64,000 nucleotides of DNA from assembly GCF_011075055.1 (NCBI RefSeq), contig NC_058145.1, positions 13,327,894 to 13,391,893 on the forward strand, read 5' to 3'. The notes below the pieces were generated by a model. It ran no database searches. It saw nothing but the letters and a program-made list of their open reading frames with translations, and was not told the DNA's origin. Origin of the DNA: Mangifera indica (taxonomy: Eukaryota; Streptophyta; Magnoliopsida; Sapindales; Anacardiaceae). Below, in pieces: positions 1-13,235 of the stretch; positions within the stretch are counted from its first letter, which is position 1; each line of letters opens with the position of its first letter. Position numbers and translations under genes: made by a program.

Positions 1-41
1 ACAATAAAATGAAACCCTAAATTATTCGGTGCAGTGGTTAT

Positions 42-250
42 GAGTCCAGTCACTATATTAAGATTTATCTGTCTTATAAAGTCAAGTCGGGTTCTCCGAT
101 CATTAAAAAAAAAATTCATCTCGAATAGGAGAACAACTTCGCCTGGAGACTTACCTATCCGATGAAGTCAGATCGGGCTTCCCAGTCATCAAAAGAAAAA
201 AAACAAAAACAAAATAAAGATTTTTCATCTCAAACAGGAGAAACATAAAT
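42..250. repeat. Imperfect two-copy tandem repeat
   Basis: Two diverged copies lie side by side. Each has a 'gtcaagtcgggttctccgatcat' or 'gtcagatcgggcttcccagtcat' type segment, then an A-rich tract, then 'ttcatctc' and 'aggagaa'. They begin near 70 and 160. The unit resembles decayed transposon-end sequence, but I cannot assign a family. There is no coding potential. It lies downstream of the ribosomal protein gene. Confidence 0.5.
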
Positions 251-421
251 CTTCATTAAACAAAATTCTCTAATACCAAAAATCATCTTTCAAGAAGCCA
301 CTCACATAAACGAAAAGATCAAATTCGAAAATATTCACTTTAAGGCAGTACATATAAAATGTAAAAGGGAAAAATTGATAGGGATTTGGGGAAATAAACT
401 ACTCAAATTTGACGTGAATGT

Positions 422-1571
<1,150 letters not shown>

Positions 1572-1679
1572 GGTTGCTGTATGATGAAGCCTATGCGACT
1601 CTGACGAAAAAGCTTGAAAGGTTGAGCCGTTGAGAGCTGCAGTAAGAAAATACTACTAAAGCCGCGATCACTATGTCAA

Positions 1680-1798
1680 AAACCCTAATTTTTGGATTTA
1701 TTAAAAAGCCGACAAGTTCCCTAGGCCTTTTGTTCAGTTGTTTGCAGAGCGCCCCTTACATTTCGTAGTCGTTGTTTGTTTGGGCCTGTTGCAGCCCA
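1680..1798 (-). promoter_or_regulatory. RPS23 promoter: telo-box and site II motifs
   Basis: AAACCCTAA (telo-box) lies at 1680-1688. TGGGCC at 1781-1786 and GCCCA at 1794-1798 are site II-type motifs. All are about 110-230 bp upstream of the RPS23 start codon. This pairing is known from plant ribosomal protein promoters, where it links expression to growth and cell division. Motifs were seen directly; the function is inferred. Confidence 0.75.
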
Positions 1799-2621
1799 GC
1801 ATGAATGAGACCTGTTTGTTCTTTTGACGGAGTTAATATTTAGAAACTTTTGTGCAAAATAACTGTGTCCCACCAAGATTTGATGAAAAACATTCTAACC
1901 CCTTCAGTTTCAAAAAACCAAAAATTTAACCGTCTTTTGCTTTCATTATTGAGTTCTGTTTGGTTTTCTCATAAATGATTATTTTTTTAATTAAAATTAC
2001 AAAACTATTATCAATACTTAATAAAAATATCAAATTATTAATATATTTTTATTAATTTAAAATTTTATTATTTAAACTCTTAAAAATATGAAGACTCTAA
2101 TTAAGTTTAAAATGTTAGATTTTGTTAGGTTTTTGAGAGTATAACTATTACTTTTTGAAATTATTGAGGGACATTAAAATTTTAAAATTTTTAAAAGCAC
2201 CTCAAACATTTTTCAAATTATCAAAAACCCTCATAAAAATTTTTAACAACTCTAATATATTAAGAAAATGACAATTTACCCCAAATATATGTCAGTATGA
2301 AAAGGAAGAATAAGTAAAATAATACATACAAAATGACTTTTCTACTCGTTTAATTAACAGAATTCACTAATGAAAGTATAAAATGGATGAAAATTTAATT
2401 TTTTTTAACTTAAAATTGGTGGGATTTTGTCATTTCAACAAACCCTGCCTGGGAAATGCGTTTTGGCCAGATTTATAATTAAAAAAATTCTCTTAGGATA
2501 AATACCATGTGTCACTTGATAAGTTTTTGCAAGTTATAAAGGCTCCAAATCAATAATGAATTCATGAGCTTGAGTGGGGCTAAATGAGGCCATTGCCTAA
2601 AACACTTTTACGAATTTGTTT

Positions 2622-2790
2622 ACGAGGAGAAGTATATACATAAATAATATACATAAATAATAATATATTATCATATGATTAAATAAAATTAAATTAAAAA
2701 TAAATAATACATAATTATATAATAATATGTCATTATTTATATACAAAATTATATATATTATTTATACATATAGTTTTATTGTTATTTTAT
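2622..2790. mobile_element. AT-rich foldback MITE, copy 1
   Basis: A near-palindromic AT-rich segment: one arm reads 'ataataatatattatcatatgattaa', followed by an A-rich centre and a complementary arm 'ataattatataataatatgtcattattta'. The same layout recurs more than a dozen times in the window. No coding capacity; boundaries are approximate. Confidence 0.6.
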
Positions 2791-2861
2791 ATGTATTTAT
2801 GATGAAATTTTTAACTTATTTATTATTATGTCAATTAAAAGACTCTCAACTAATAAACTAG

Positions 2862-2992
2862 AAGTAATGTTATATGCACAAATAATGACGTATCATCATA
2901 TAATTTAATAGTTAAAAATTAAAAAAAAAATACTCAATTGTATAATAATGTATCATTATTTATATATAAAATTGTATACATAGTTTCATGGC
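2862..2992. mobile_element. AT-rich foldback MITE, copy 2
   Basis: Same foldback design as the copy at 2622: arm with 'gacgtatcatcatataattta', A-rich centre, return arm 'caattgtataataatgtatcatt', flanked by short 'tatgcacaaata' and 'tatataaaattgtata' ends. Boundaries are approximate. Confidence 0.55.
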
Positions 2993-3510
2993 TCGTTAAA
3001 TATACGATAGAGAGATGTACAAGGCCCTTTTGTCTTGCTCTAAAATGTAAACATAATATTCAACCCGTATTCATATTAGCTTGCATTTCGGTATAATTAA
3101 AATTAATTATTTCTGAGGAATATCCATCTTATTTCTACACTGAAGTACAGTTTTAATCCCCCATTAGATGCTGTGATTTCTCAAAACATACATATGTTCT
3201 ACAATCCCAAGCATGTGAAACTCCAGTTCTTGCATATTAATACATTATGCACTACTACAGTAGAAAACATCCATGACTAGGCCAAGAAATAAGTACAATA
3301 AGCTAAGTACTGTTAACAGATTACTAATAAGGATATTTGCAGAGTGCCCATTTTCACTTCATCACAAAATAAATTAGCTGTTTGGGTGGATTGAAGTATC
3401 TGTCTAAAGTAGCAAATATGGACCATTTAGATAGGATTGGTGAAAGAAAACTTGAGGCTAATGCAACACTGCAAGAAAGTAGGAAACATGTTCTACCTGC
3501 TGTGTTGTTT

Positions 3511-6500
3511 CTATTTCTGTGGTTTCTTCCACAGCACTCCGATTTTCTTAAGCATGTTTCCATTCTTCTTCTTCAGCAGATCATCATCAATATATTCAGA
3601 CAACGGTGGGCTTATTTTTCCAGTGACATGGTTATAGTTGCTGTCAAATGAGCCAAATGTCCCATTGTTTGCTCCTGAGAGCAGAGCAGCAGCTGCCTCT
3701 GCAGCCTTCCTCCATTGATCAGACTGCACTTTTAGCCTTCTCAACTCTGCCTCCGCTTCAGAATTTGCTGCCTGTGCTGCCTCAAGCTCCTCAGTTACTC
3801 TTGCAGTCCTCCTGTTACTCTTATCTGCCTCCTCCATCGCAAGCCCAAGCTTCGTGAGAGCCTCTTCCTCTGCAGCCCTAGCTGCAGCTACTTCAGAATC
3901 CACCTCAGTATTCACTTTATGCATGTCCGTTTCCCATTTGCTAATTTCCAGCTTCAGCATCTCATTCTCCTCAGAAAAATTCTGTAGTTGTGTCTCCTTA
4001 TCCATTAAATTTGCCTTCAAATCTAACACAGCTTTCTTAAGTTTCGTAAAGTCATTGTCCAGTTCAGATTCTCCTTGGCCCGATATGGTTTTCTTGAGTT
4101 TCATACGTAGGTCCTCATTCTCCTCGGAAATTCCCTGCAATTCAGTTTCCTTATCTATTTGGTTTGCTTTCAACTCTTCAATGTCAGATTTTGTTTTATT
4201 CAGCCCGGCTTCCAGTTCAGCCATTCTTAGGCCTATCCCAGATTTTATCTGCTCCACCAGCTCATAAGCACTTTTTATCTGCACTGTGCTCTGGATTTGT
4301 TCTTCAAGGAAGTTGGACTCACTAATTTCTAGAGCACACCATAACCGTTCAACCTCTGACTTCAAAGTATGAATCTCATCTTCAAGATGCTTTGATTCCA
4401 GGGTCTTTCGGTTTTCTTCTATTTCTTGTTTTGGATCATGAACACCCACAAAATTTTGAGAAGGGTTTCTACCAGCATTATTCTGGTCTGCTTCAAGTTT
4501 GCTAACAAGCCCTTCTAACAAGTTTACTCGTGCTCTTGACTGGTCTAATTCTGAAGCAATGGAGTTGTATGCTTCAATGGCTTTCATACCATCTGACCTG
4601 AGAGCCTCTACCGTTGATTTAGCAGTTCCAAGTTGCACCAGAGTTTCACTGGCCAATTGTTCGGCCTGAATTTCTGACTCTTTGCCGTCCCTTAGCTGGT
4701 TTTTCATGTTCTCCACGAGGGAAAGAGTTTCTATCAGATTTCCTTTCAAGCTTTGAAGCTCCACATGTGCAGATTCTGAGTGTTTGGTCTGTGCATCCTC
4801 AGATTCAGCTACCATTTCAAGCTGAGCCTTAAGATGTTGAATCTCATTCAAGACAGATGTCAAGGCATCTGAGTCGATCAAGTGCTGCTTCTGCACACCC
4901 TCAAGCTCAGACTGCCATGATTGATCCTGCTCTTGTGATATCTTCTGAAGCTCACTAAGGCGAGCTCCCTCAGATGCAGATAGCTCTAGAAGCTGCTTCT
5001 GGAATTCATCTAGCTTTGAAGACACAGCCAACAATTGCCTCTTGGAATCCTCTGCATCTTGCTGTGCTTGATTCTTGCAAGACTCGGATGAACTCAACTG
5101 ATCCTTTGCCTTCTTCAAATCCTCCTGAAGTTGAGAAATCTGAGATTCCAATTCAGATATTCTGCTTGGTCGCTTCCTCTGGAGCCAAAAAAAAAAAAAA
5201 AAAATGAAGAACGCTTAGAATTATTCGGCAAATTCCATAACCAGCTTAATAATATAATATAACTAGCAATGCAAACATATCAACCTCAAAGTCTAAAACC
5301 GCGACATTGAAGTTCATTTCAGGTTAAAAAAAAAATGACAGCTTAGATCTTACTTCAGCAACGCTAAATATAATTCATAATCTAAGGAAGACAGTACAGC
5401 CAAATCCCATCAATCAAATCACATAACATGAGAAACATATGGGAAAAGAACAAAATGTCTACATGGCCTAAAAATATTCTAAATCTGCATAAAACAACTG
5501 GGAAAGATCACTATCGGATGAAGAAATAAACCATTTCATTTTCTTAACCACTTTCAACTACGAGAAGTAAACATTTCACCTAATATAATGAAGAAAATTG
5601 ACTTCTCAATCTTTAAAAGAAAATGAATGCAACAAATTTATCTCTGTTAAAACTTTCAATGGGAGACTAGATCTAGGAACTGAAAATGTCATTGTTGACC
5701 TAAATTTTTGCCCAAGAAAGCAACATTGAGTGACACCTCTAAAATGCAAAATTCTTGATGTTTGGGCTAATATACTATTACAAACCGATGTGAAGATTCA
5801 GCAATGTTTCCAGATTATGTAACAATCGCCGCGTGTTAATTTCATAACATATACCTCAGTCACTGGGCTTCTAGGTGTCCTGCGTTCAACAACCTTCGGG
5901 CTTCTCTCTTTTGCCGTCCTACAAGTTTGATTTGATGAAGATGCAGACTTAGACTCTAATGCACTTGTATTCAGTTTCTGAGCAGCTTGAGAAGAGACCT
6001 TCAGTGGGACTCCTGAAGAGCCACTTCTACAATCAAAATCATGTGAAAATAATCAGAAAATACAAAAAGATAACAGGACTCACATAAACAAGTCACATAC
6101 CATTCATTTATGAATGATGGAATCAGCTAAGAGTCTACTTTTGGCATGAAATTGGTACATAAATTATACTTTTCTCGAAAACAGAGGAAGCCTGTTCATC
6201 TAGTCACCATAACATGTTATGATCCTAATATTCCACAATCAAAACTATGTGTCTTTGAGTGTCAAATTGAGTACCAATGATCATGTATCAATCATATAGT
6301 GACATATCATCTGTGGTATCCAATTTGATATTCATTTTAAGTGTACATAGTATTGCTTTTCCATCATTCCCATGAAAATCGATTTTCTATCATATAGTTT
6401 ATTATAGCCATTTGTGGCATAAAAGTCATGCAGTTGAGTCTAAACTACAAAATGGATTTTAGTCAATCAATACAGATCCCAAAAAGATAATGAAAGAAAG

Positions 6501-7186
6501 AAGGACCAAAGTTCAGGTAAAACAAAAGCATTACAATTGCCAACAGCAACAAGAAAACTCAAATGACAACTTTCGATCCCAACAAAGTTCAAATCTGAGA
6601 ATGTTTCAACAAAATAAGTTGATTATACATCATTATAAAAAAATAAATTAGCCATCATAAAAACAGACAAAAATTTAATTAGTTTTGTCATTGTACACAG
6701 CCCTTCATGCTACCATAACTCCATCTGCAAGTTCCACCAAGGGGGGCCCTGAACACCCTCTAGTTAATGCAAGAGATAGGGCTATATCTTAATCTTTATT
6801 TTCATGCTGAAAGAAGAAAAAAATATTGCAGTTCATGACCCTTTAAACCGAGTATGCTAGTGGTAGCTTGATGAAAGTTGGTTAAATTATGAATTCACCA
6901 CTCAGTAATAGACGGATAATTCCAGAGAAATGAGAGAAAAATAAATCAGTTATTGAGAATTGAAGAGTGAAAAAGAACAAGTATCAAGGAGAGGCTCAAG
7001 CAATTAAAACATAAACACATAAAAACAACAGTCATCCATTTCCAGCAGAGAACTTCACTGTACACCTTGCACATTCATGGAACCAAATTTACAATATATG
7101 GTAAGATAAGATAACAATTCACTACTTGCCTCAGTCTACATAACAACAAAGAAGCTCAGGGGTTACCTTGTTTTGGGAGTCTGCAT
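3511..7186 (-). CDS. Interactor of constitutive active ROPs (ICR/RIP), ICR3-like
   Basis: Plant coiled-coil scaffold that binds active ROP GTPases at the plasma membrane and links them to polarity and microtubule effectors. Three coding exons: 7186-7167, 6026-5855 and 5178-3511. They give 1860 bp, or 619 residues, in frame across GT-AG introns. The N terminus [14 protein letters not shown] is the family signature. A basic Ser/Pro-rich segment (about residues 40-70, with RTPRSPVTE and RKRPSRI) precedes a long heptad-rich coiled coil from about 75 to 545. [13 protein letters not shown] at about 552-564 matches the conserved WRK-containing ROP-binding motif. The C terminus GVLWKKPQK is typical of the ICR2/ICR3 branch. 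The start was chosen because exon 1 supplies the family N terminus. A TRIM element lies upstream, probably in a leader intron or the promoter. The exact paralog (ICR2, 3 or 5) is not settled. Confidence 0.92.
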
Positions 7187-7782
7187 AATGTGAGTGATAA
7201 ACCTTCTGAGCAGAAAGTGAATATAAAGAAACTTATCTTTAGCTACAACTCATAAGAGATTTGAAAATATCAGAAGCTTAGACAACAGAATCCAATGCAG
7301 ATGAACACGAACAAATTAAATAGCTTCGTGAAGAACAACTACTCTTATCATCACAATGCCTAAAGCCATAAAAGCAAAAGATTCATTAACCAAAATGAAA
7401 GTGACCCAAACAAAAAGTAAATAAAAGTAATAATCAAGAAGAGCAAAAAGAGAAATCTGAAAGAAATGGTCAACAACCAATTTCTTGAACCAGAGAGTAA
7501 AAGCATATCACGGTTATATCATGTTCGTGACTCGTAATACTGGGTTCCATGGGGACCTCCATAAAGTCACGAAATCAACATAAATGCCCAGCTAGAAACA
7601 GGACAAAAAGGCAAACTTAGGCTCCTAAGAGGGCATTATTATAATTTAGGATGACAAGCTTCCTCCTCCATTGTTGCCGAGAAATGAGGGCAGTAAATAG
7701 TGTTAATATAATGTTGTGGGGCTATCAAACTTAAAGTCATGGACGCAAAAGAATTATGAAAAAAACTAAAACCTGTTTATTT

Positions 7783-8339
7783 TGTCCGACACACAAATGT
7801 AAAGATTGAAACTCATGTTACATAAAACCAATTAGCTTGTGTTAAGGTCCAATCCACAACACTTATATACCACTCATTTTACTTAAGCTTATTAGATGTA
7901 AGACTCTTCTTTATTTGAGTCTCAACACCCCCGCCGCTTAAGTGCAAACACCTAGGTTATTAGACCTACTTAAGTTTATTAGATGTAAGACTCTTCTTTA
8001 TTTGAGTCTCAACACCCCCGCTTAAGTGTAAACACCTAGGTTATTAGACATGCCTTTCGGCTCAAAGGATTTTTGGCGCTTAAGTGTAAACACCTAGGTT
8101 ATTAGACATGTCTTTCGGCTCAAAGGATTTTTGGCTGGGTGCATTGTCTAAACCCGCCGTTTGGCTCGCGCTCTGATAACATATCGGAAATATAAATTGG
8201 ACACACAAATGTAAAGATTGAAACCCATGTTACATAAAACCAATTGGCTTGTGTTAAGGTCCAATCCATAACACTTATATACCACTCATTTTACTTAAGT
8301 TTATCAGATGTGGGACACTTCTTTATTTGAGTCTCAACA
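7783..8339 (-). mobile_element. TRIM (terminal-repeat retrotransposon in miniature)
   Basis: Direct terminal repeats of about 145-157 bp lie at 7783-7927 and about 8183-8339; both contain 'acacaaatgtaaagattgaaa' and end 'tttgagtctcaaca'. On the minus strand the LTR begins TGTTGAGACTC. Next to the right-hand LTR, 'gctctgataaca' is one mismatch from the complement of the initiator Met-tRNA primer site TGGTATCAGAGC. Next to the left-hand LTR, GGCGGGGG forms a polypurine tract. The internal part is about 250 bp and noncoding, and contains tandem duplications of 'cttaagtgtaaacacctagg' and 'ctttcggctcaaaggatttt'. It lies upstream of the ICR start codon, on the same strand. No clear target duplication was found. 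Confidence 0.85.
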
Positions 8340-10962
8340 AGTAGCAGAGAACATCAGGAATCTGTTTGTTTCCGTCGAAAATAGATTTCCGAGAAACTTT
8401 CAGTAAAAGGAAGACTGAACTTCAGAACTTCCGTAAACCCCCGAACAGGATTTAAAGAAAGCAGAAAGCTGGAGTATGTGTGAAGAAGAAATTGTAGCTT
8501 AAATATTTAACAAAGATAAGATATCACTACGTTGTACAACCAACCTTTTAGATGTTCCTTTTTTTTCCCGCAATTCTATGTAAAAGACAGAGATTTTTGA
8601 AGCTTCGTCACCTCTAGAGCTCCGAAAGACGGTAACCATTTTCCGTAGAACAGAGTTTAAGAGAAAAAATTTCAAAAAGAAGTATCATTACCATCAGCAA
8701 AAGAAATAAAACAAACGAAAGCCAATAATGTATAGTGAACAGTATTTTAAACAACAAAGACAAAAGGGAGTGGCATTAGGTAGAGTCTTAGTGAGAACGT
8801 GTAAGAATGAGTTTGGTGATGAGCATTATCCGATTCAGAATTTATTGGAAGAAGAAAGGATAAAAATACATACATATGTATGCACAGTTACCAAGAGTTC
8901 TATTTTTCAGTGCACACTCTATTTTCTTTTTCTTCTTCGTCACTTTAAACACATTAAAATGAACCTTGATAAATTCTTCTTTTTCTTCTTGTTTTTCTCT
9001 CTTCTTCTTTCACCTATACTTCATCGACACAATGCAAAGTTTGAACATATCTGAGCTACGCAACTTTACTAGAAATTGTCATGTTTAATGATTTCTCTTC
9101 ACTTATCCAAAAACCAAAAAAAAAAAAAAGATTTCTCTTTGGTTACTATTTGATTGTGGTTTGCTCTCTCGTGGTTGACTGTTGCGATGGAGATTACTAT
9201 CAATTTCATTTCTCTGTGTCATGGTAACCAATAAGCTTCAATATTTGACCTATCTAATTGACATCGTCACATTGCTTAACACCATTGTTGCAATCTTTAA
9301 GACTAGAAAAATGAGGGTTTCACGCTTGTCTCACTCGAAGTTTCAAGACTCCAACATGACTTGATCACGACGATGAGCAAAAGGGATGAAGTGACTGTTG
9401 AGGAAAGAATTTGGGAGAGAAAGGGGGTGAAATTGGAGGCATCACAGGAAAAACTGATGGGTTGAAGTGATAGTCAGATGAAAGTGAGGGGACACGAAAA
9501 ATTAGAACTTTTGGAAGTGAGGGACTTAGAAAGAGGGAAATTCATGGTTTTCCAGGGAAAATACCAGAAAATGACCGGAAAAAAAAAAAAAAAAGACGAC
9601 ACTTTGACATCAAAGTGCTCATCTTAATCGTGGGGATTGCAGAGTTATTGAAAGGGGTAACATGATCCAAGGACAATAATTAGGGATTATTGCAAAGTAA
9701 AGGGGTGAATGATGATATCTATATTATCTATATTATATTATTTTATATTTATATCCTATTATATTATAAAATAGGCATCATTTATAATAAAATATATATA
9801 TATGATATCTGTAGCCAGTTACCTAACAAGTAGCACAAAACATTAGTTGAACATATGCCTCTGGAAAATAATTCCAAGATTTGATTGTTTTTGGTTTTGG
9901 TTAGGTAACATTCAATTTAAAGCTGGAAAATTGAGACGTTGGAATTTGGACTTATTGATTGGTATCCTAATATAGGAGCCTAGAGTCATAAATGGTGATA
10001 TTGTTCAAAAATAATATAAGATAAGATATGGGCTGGCATTGATAGCAGTGAGTGACCCATGCACGTTGGTATATTTATATATTTCACATGCTACTCCATA
10101 AAATTTCTGAGCTACCTGATGCTCTAACTCTATGCTAAGAATCAACTACTTGTTTCACAAATCCCACCACTTTAATTTCATTTTACAATAATCAATATTA
10201 ATAATAGAAATATTTAGGTTTTTAAAACTTAATAGGTAAAAATTCAGAGATATATTAAACCTTGAGTGGGAATAAGCCTTTTGGCCTAATCAAAAGTATA
10301 GGAATATACAAGAAACTAGTTTTAAAATTAAAGAAAAAATCAAGGCAAAAAAATGAAAAGACAATTGAACAACAGTATAGGTTTATGGCATAAACAAGTA
10401 TCAATGACCTCGACAATACTAATCACATTATCTCATTGATCATCCCATTAATAATAAGAGATATATGTTAAAAGTGTCATATTAGAATAATAGGAGATTG
10501 AAATGACCTATTTGAAGAGATCAGGAAAACAGTTGAGACCCACTAAAAGTTTATCATCTCGTTATTTATAAATAAAAAAACCTTCTATTCACACTTTAAA
10601 TCAGTTTACAAATAAATAACATATTTAATCACTGATTATATAACTAATTATTGATTGTGTAATTAGTCAGTTCTTCAATACCACTCTTACACATTTAACT
10701 AATGTGAAGTTTAACCGTATAGTAGTATTTAATATTGATAGGTGTCGATAGGGGAGTAAATGAAATAAAACCTTTTATATGAATAGGAAGGTATATATGG
10801 GTAATTTAGTCTTTTGCACTCGGATTTATTAGGTCAATTAACAAACATTCTTTACCAAATATGATTAACAATGGGTTGATGTTGCTTTCAAAAGCAAGTG
10901 TTTAAATTTTGATCTAAATATAACTTAGTATTCATATCCTAAAAAATTACGATAAAATTATG
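8340..10962. other. Probable ICR leader/promoter, then unassigned intergenic DNA
   Basis: Roughly 8340-9060 is CT/GA-rich and probably holds the ICR 5' leader and promoter. From 9100 to 9620 lies a somewhat GC-richer unassigned stretch with 'gacgatgagc' and 'gtgagg' runs, similar in flavour to the interiors of the foldback elements below. At about 10255-10300, 'ccttgagtgggaataagccttttggcc' looks like a stranded right end of that foldback family. No gene is supported; short open frames here have no recognisable product. Confidence 0.45.
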
Positions 10963-11095
10963 TGAACAGATTTTTTATATATAATTTATATACATAGATT
11001 ATATATTATTATATGATTAAATAAATTTAAATTAAAAATAAATTAATATTTAATCATATAATAATATATAATTTATATTTTTACGTCATATTAAA
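10963..11095. mobile_element. AT-rich foldback MITE, copy 3
   Basis: Arm 'tatattattatatgattaaat', A-rich centre, return arm 'atttaatcatataataatat'. This is one of the most symmetrical copies of the family. The segment from here to 11160 has no other content seen. Confidence 0.65.
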
Positions 11096-11919
11096 AAAAT
11101 ATAAACACGTGATATTAGTAAAAGAAGTTAACATAAAATTCTTAATTTCTTCCCATTGGTGTTGGTATGGGCTTTCTCAATCCTTCTCCTGGAGGCCTGC
11201 TTTCTTGTTCAGGATGGCCACTTCATGGGAAGGCTATGAGTGGACCAATATTGGACCCATGCAAATGACAACATCACATTCATAAGAGAAGATTGACGTG
11301 ACAAGTGATGCCACGGCTCATTTCGGTATGATTAATATGATTATCCATTCAAGCACAAGACAAGGAACTTAACATCCATGATTTTGAGATTTTATCTTGT
11401 CTAATATTTAAGATGATATTTAAGGGTAAAAAAGTCATTTTCTAATTACCAAACTTCGTTTTTTTAATTTCAGACTCTAATGCCCCCACCCATTTTATCT
11501 ACAGCAACACGCTAGCTAGCGCCAAGAAAGACGCAATTTACATTTGGCCATGAATCAGACCGCCACGTACAATTTATCAAGGAGCAAGTTTCCATATCTT
11601 TTATTTATTTAATATTTTATACTTTATTTGCATATAAAAAAACAATTATAATAACAAAAATGTGAAAACCAATGCTTCGGCAGTCAGCACCGACAGATAT
11701 TGGGTATGCAGAAAAAGGGCTATTCTTATCAAAATGGGCGGTTGGATTAGTTTCATTTCATATCATGAACAGTGGTCTACACTTGGAAGATCTTAACGCG
11801 TTATTATAAGAATTTCCTCCTATTTGAATTTACTTTTAAGATTTTTTTTTATTGATTCTTATTTATACCAGAATTTAAATAATTTTTTTTTGTATTTTAA
11901 GATACTGTTAATAAAAAAA
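11096..11919. other. Intergenic DNA, no gene recognised
   Basis: Contains a moderately GC-richer patch (about 11150-11340 and 11480-11570). A 23-codon open frame begins with an ATG near 11215, but it matches no family I know and is more likely chance. Nothing else is supported. Confidence 0.4.
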
Positions 11920-12285
11920 TATTATGGGTGTAAATAATATATATATAAAATTTTATGTAAAATAATAATATATAATTATATTATTAAATAATTTTAAATT
12001 AAAAATATAATAATATCTAATTATATAATAATATAATATTATTTATATGTAAAATTATATATAATTTTATTATAATGATAATATTATATTTTTGTTTAAA
12101 AAAATATAATAAATTTAATTATTATTTATGTCTCTATATATATTAAAGAAAAAATAATATTATATATAAATAATAAATATTAACATACACAAATAAATTA
12201 ATAAATTATTATAATTATTTATAATTTTAAAATTATTTAATTATATAGTATTAATTAATTAATTATAAAATAAATAAAATAATCA
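11920..12285. mobile_element. AT-rich foldback MITE copies (4 and a possible fifth)
   Basis: About 11920-12070 carries the family layout (arm with 'ataattatattattaaataa', centre 'aaattaaaaatataat', return arm). About 12130-12285 is a more decayed AT-rich segment with the same flavour. Boundaries are uncertain. Confidence 0.5.
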
Positions 12286-12390
12286 AATTTCTTTTGAGTC
12301 GTTTTGTTTCTAAATAAGCGGAGCGTGATGGTCCCACCAACAGGCCCATTTTCAGTCGAGCTTACATAATTATTTAATACGAATATAGAA

Positions 12391-13235
12391 GGGCAAAAAC
12401 TTTTCCCGCCCAACATCTCATTAAAAATTTAAATACATATTATTTTTATTAAAATTTATTATTGGAGTTAAGGTAGAAATATTATTTACTAAAAATATTT
12501 TTTAAAAATTATATTTTTTTAATTTAAAATTTTAATAATTTTTAATTTAAAATTTAAAAAATAATAATTTCTCTTAGAATTCTTGTTTTTCTTCTTCAAT
12601 AATAATTTTATCGACTAATAACTTATATTTCCATCCATCATCTTCTTTGACCGATAATTGACGATTCTAGATAAATTGAATTGATTAGAGAAGATTCATT
12701 TATTAAGAGATGCCCAAAAAACTGAAGCACTCATCGGGAGACACTCAAACAAAGTGTTGTCGCTAAAGATCATGACAAAGATTAGTCTTCGAAAGGAGAC
12801 ACTAATCCTAAACATCTCTTAATCTTCGTTATTGTTGCGCTTGATGGGTCGTCATCATTGCGCTTCATGGGTCATTATTATCATGTTTTGTGTGTCGTCA
12901 TCGTCACACTTCAATTCATCTGGAATATTCGATAATTTGCCAACAGAGAGGATGGATGGGAAGGTTAATTGTCGATTAATAAAGTTGTCATCAAACAAGG
13001 AAAATAAAAATAAAAAAAAAATTGTTATTTTTAAACTTTGAATAGAGAAAATTATTAAATTTTAAATTTATAGAAGGAATATGATAAATTTTTAATTTTT
13101 TAAAATATTTTTAATAAATAATATTTTTATCTTTAATCATACTAATAAACTTTAATAAAAAAATAAGTTTTTAAAAATTAATCACTTAAAATTGAGGATT
13201 TCGACAAACTTTGGGCGGGACAACGACTTTTGGCC
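12391..13235. mobile_element. Large foldback element (MITE-like), 0.85 kb
   Basis: The left end 'gggcaaaaacttttcccgccc' is approximately complementary to the right end 'gggcgggacaacgacttttggcc'. The inverted similarity extends inward: 'ttaaaatttattattggagtt' on the left, 'taataaactttaat' on the right. The centre (about 12600-13000) is less AT-rich, with 'cgtcatcatt' and 'tcgtcatcgtcac' runs, like the interior of the better-preserved copy at 24246. No transposase frame. No target duplication is visible. The short open frames here are not genes. Confidence 0.6.

Larger units (their letters stand above)
1801..3353. other. Intergenic DNA with two AT-rich MITE copies
   Basis: No gene seen. The stretch is AT-rich and contains two members of the AT-rich foldback family (listed separately at about 2622 and 2862). 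From about 3300 it probably runs into the 3' untranslated region of the minus-strand ICR gene. Confidence 0.6.

Noticed and set aside
3382..4267. Plus-strand open frames of up to 137 codons
   Set aside because: They are antisense shadows of the ICR coiled-coil exon; Ser/Phe-rich composition is the complement of Glu/Lys codons.
8728..9364. Open frames of 108 and 60 codons
   Set aside because: Low-complexity Phe/Leu-rich translation of CT-rich promoter-like DNA; no family match.
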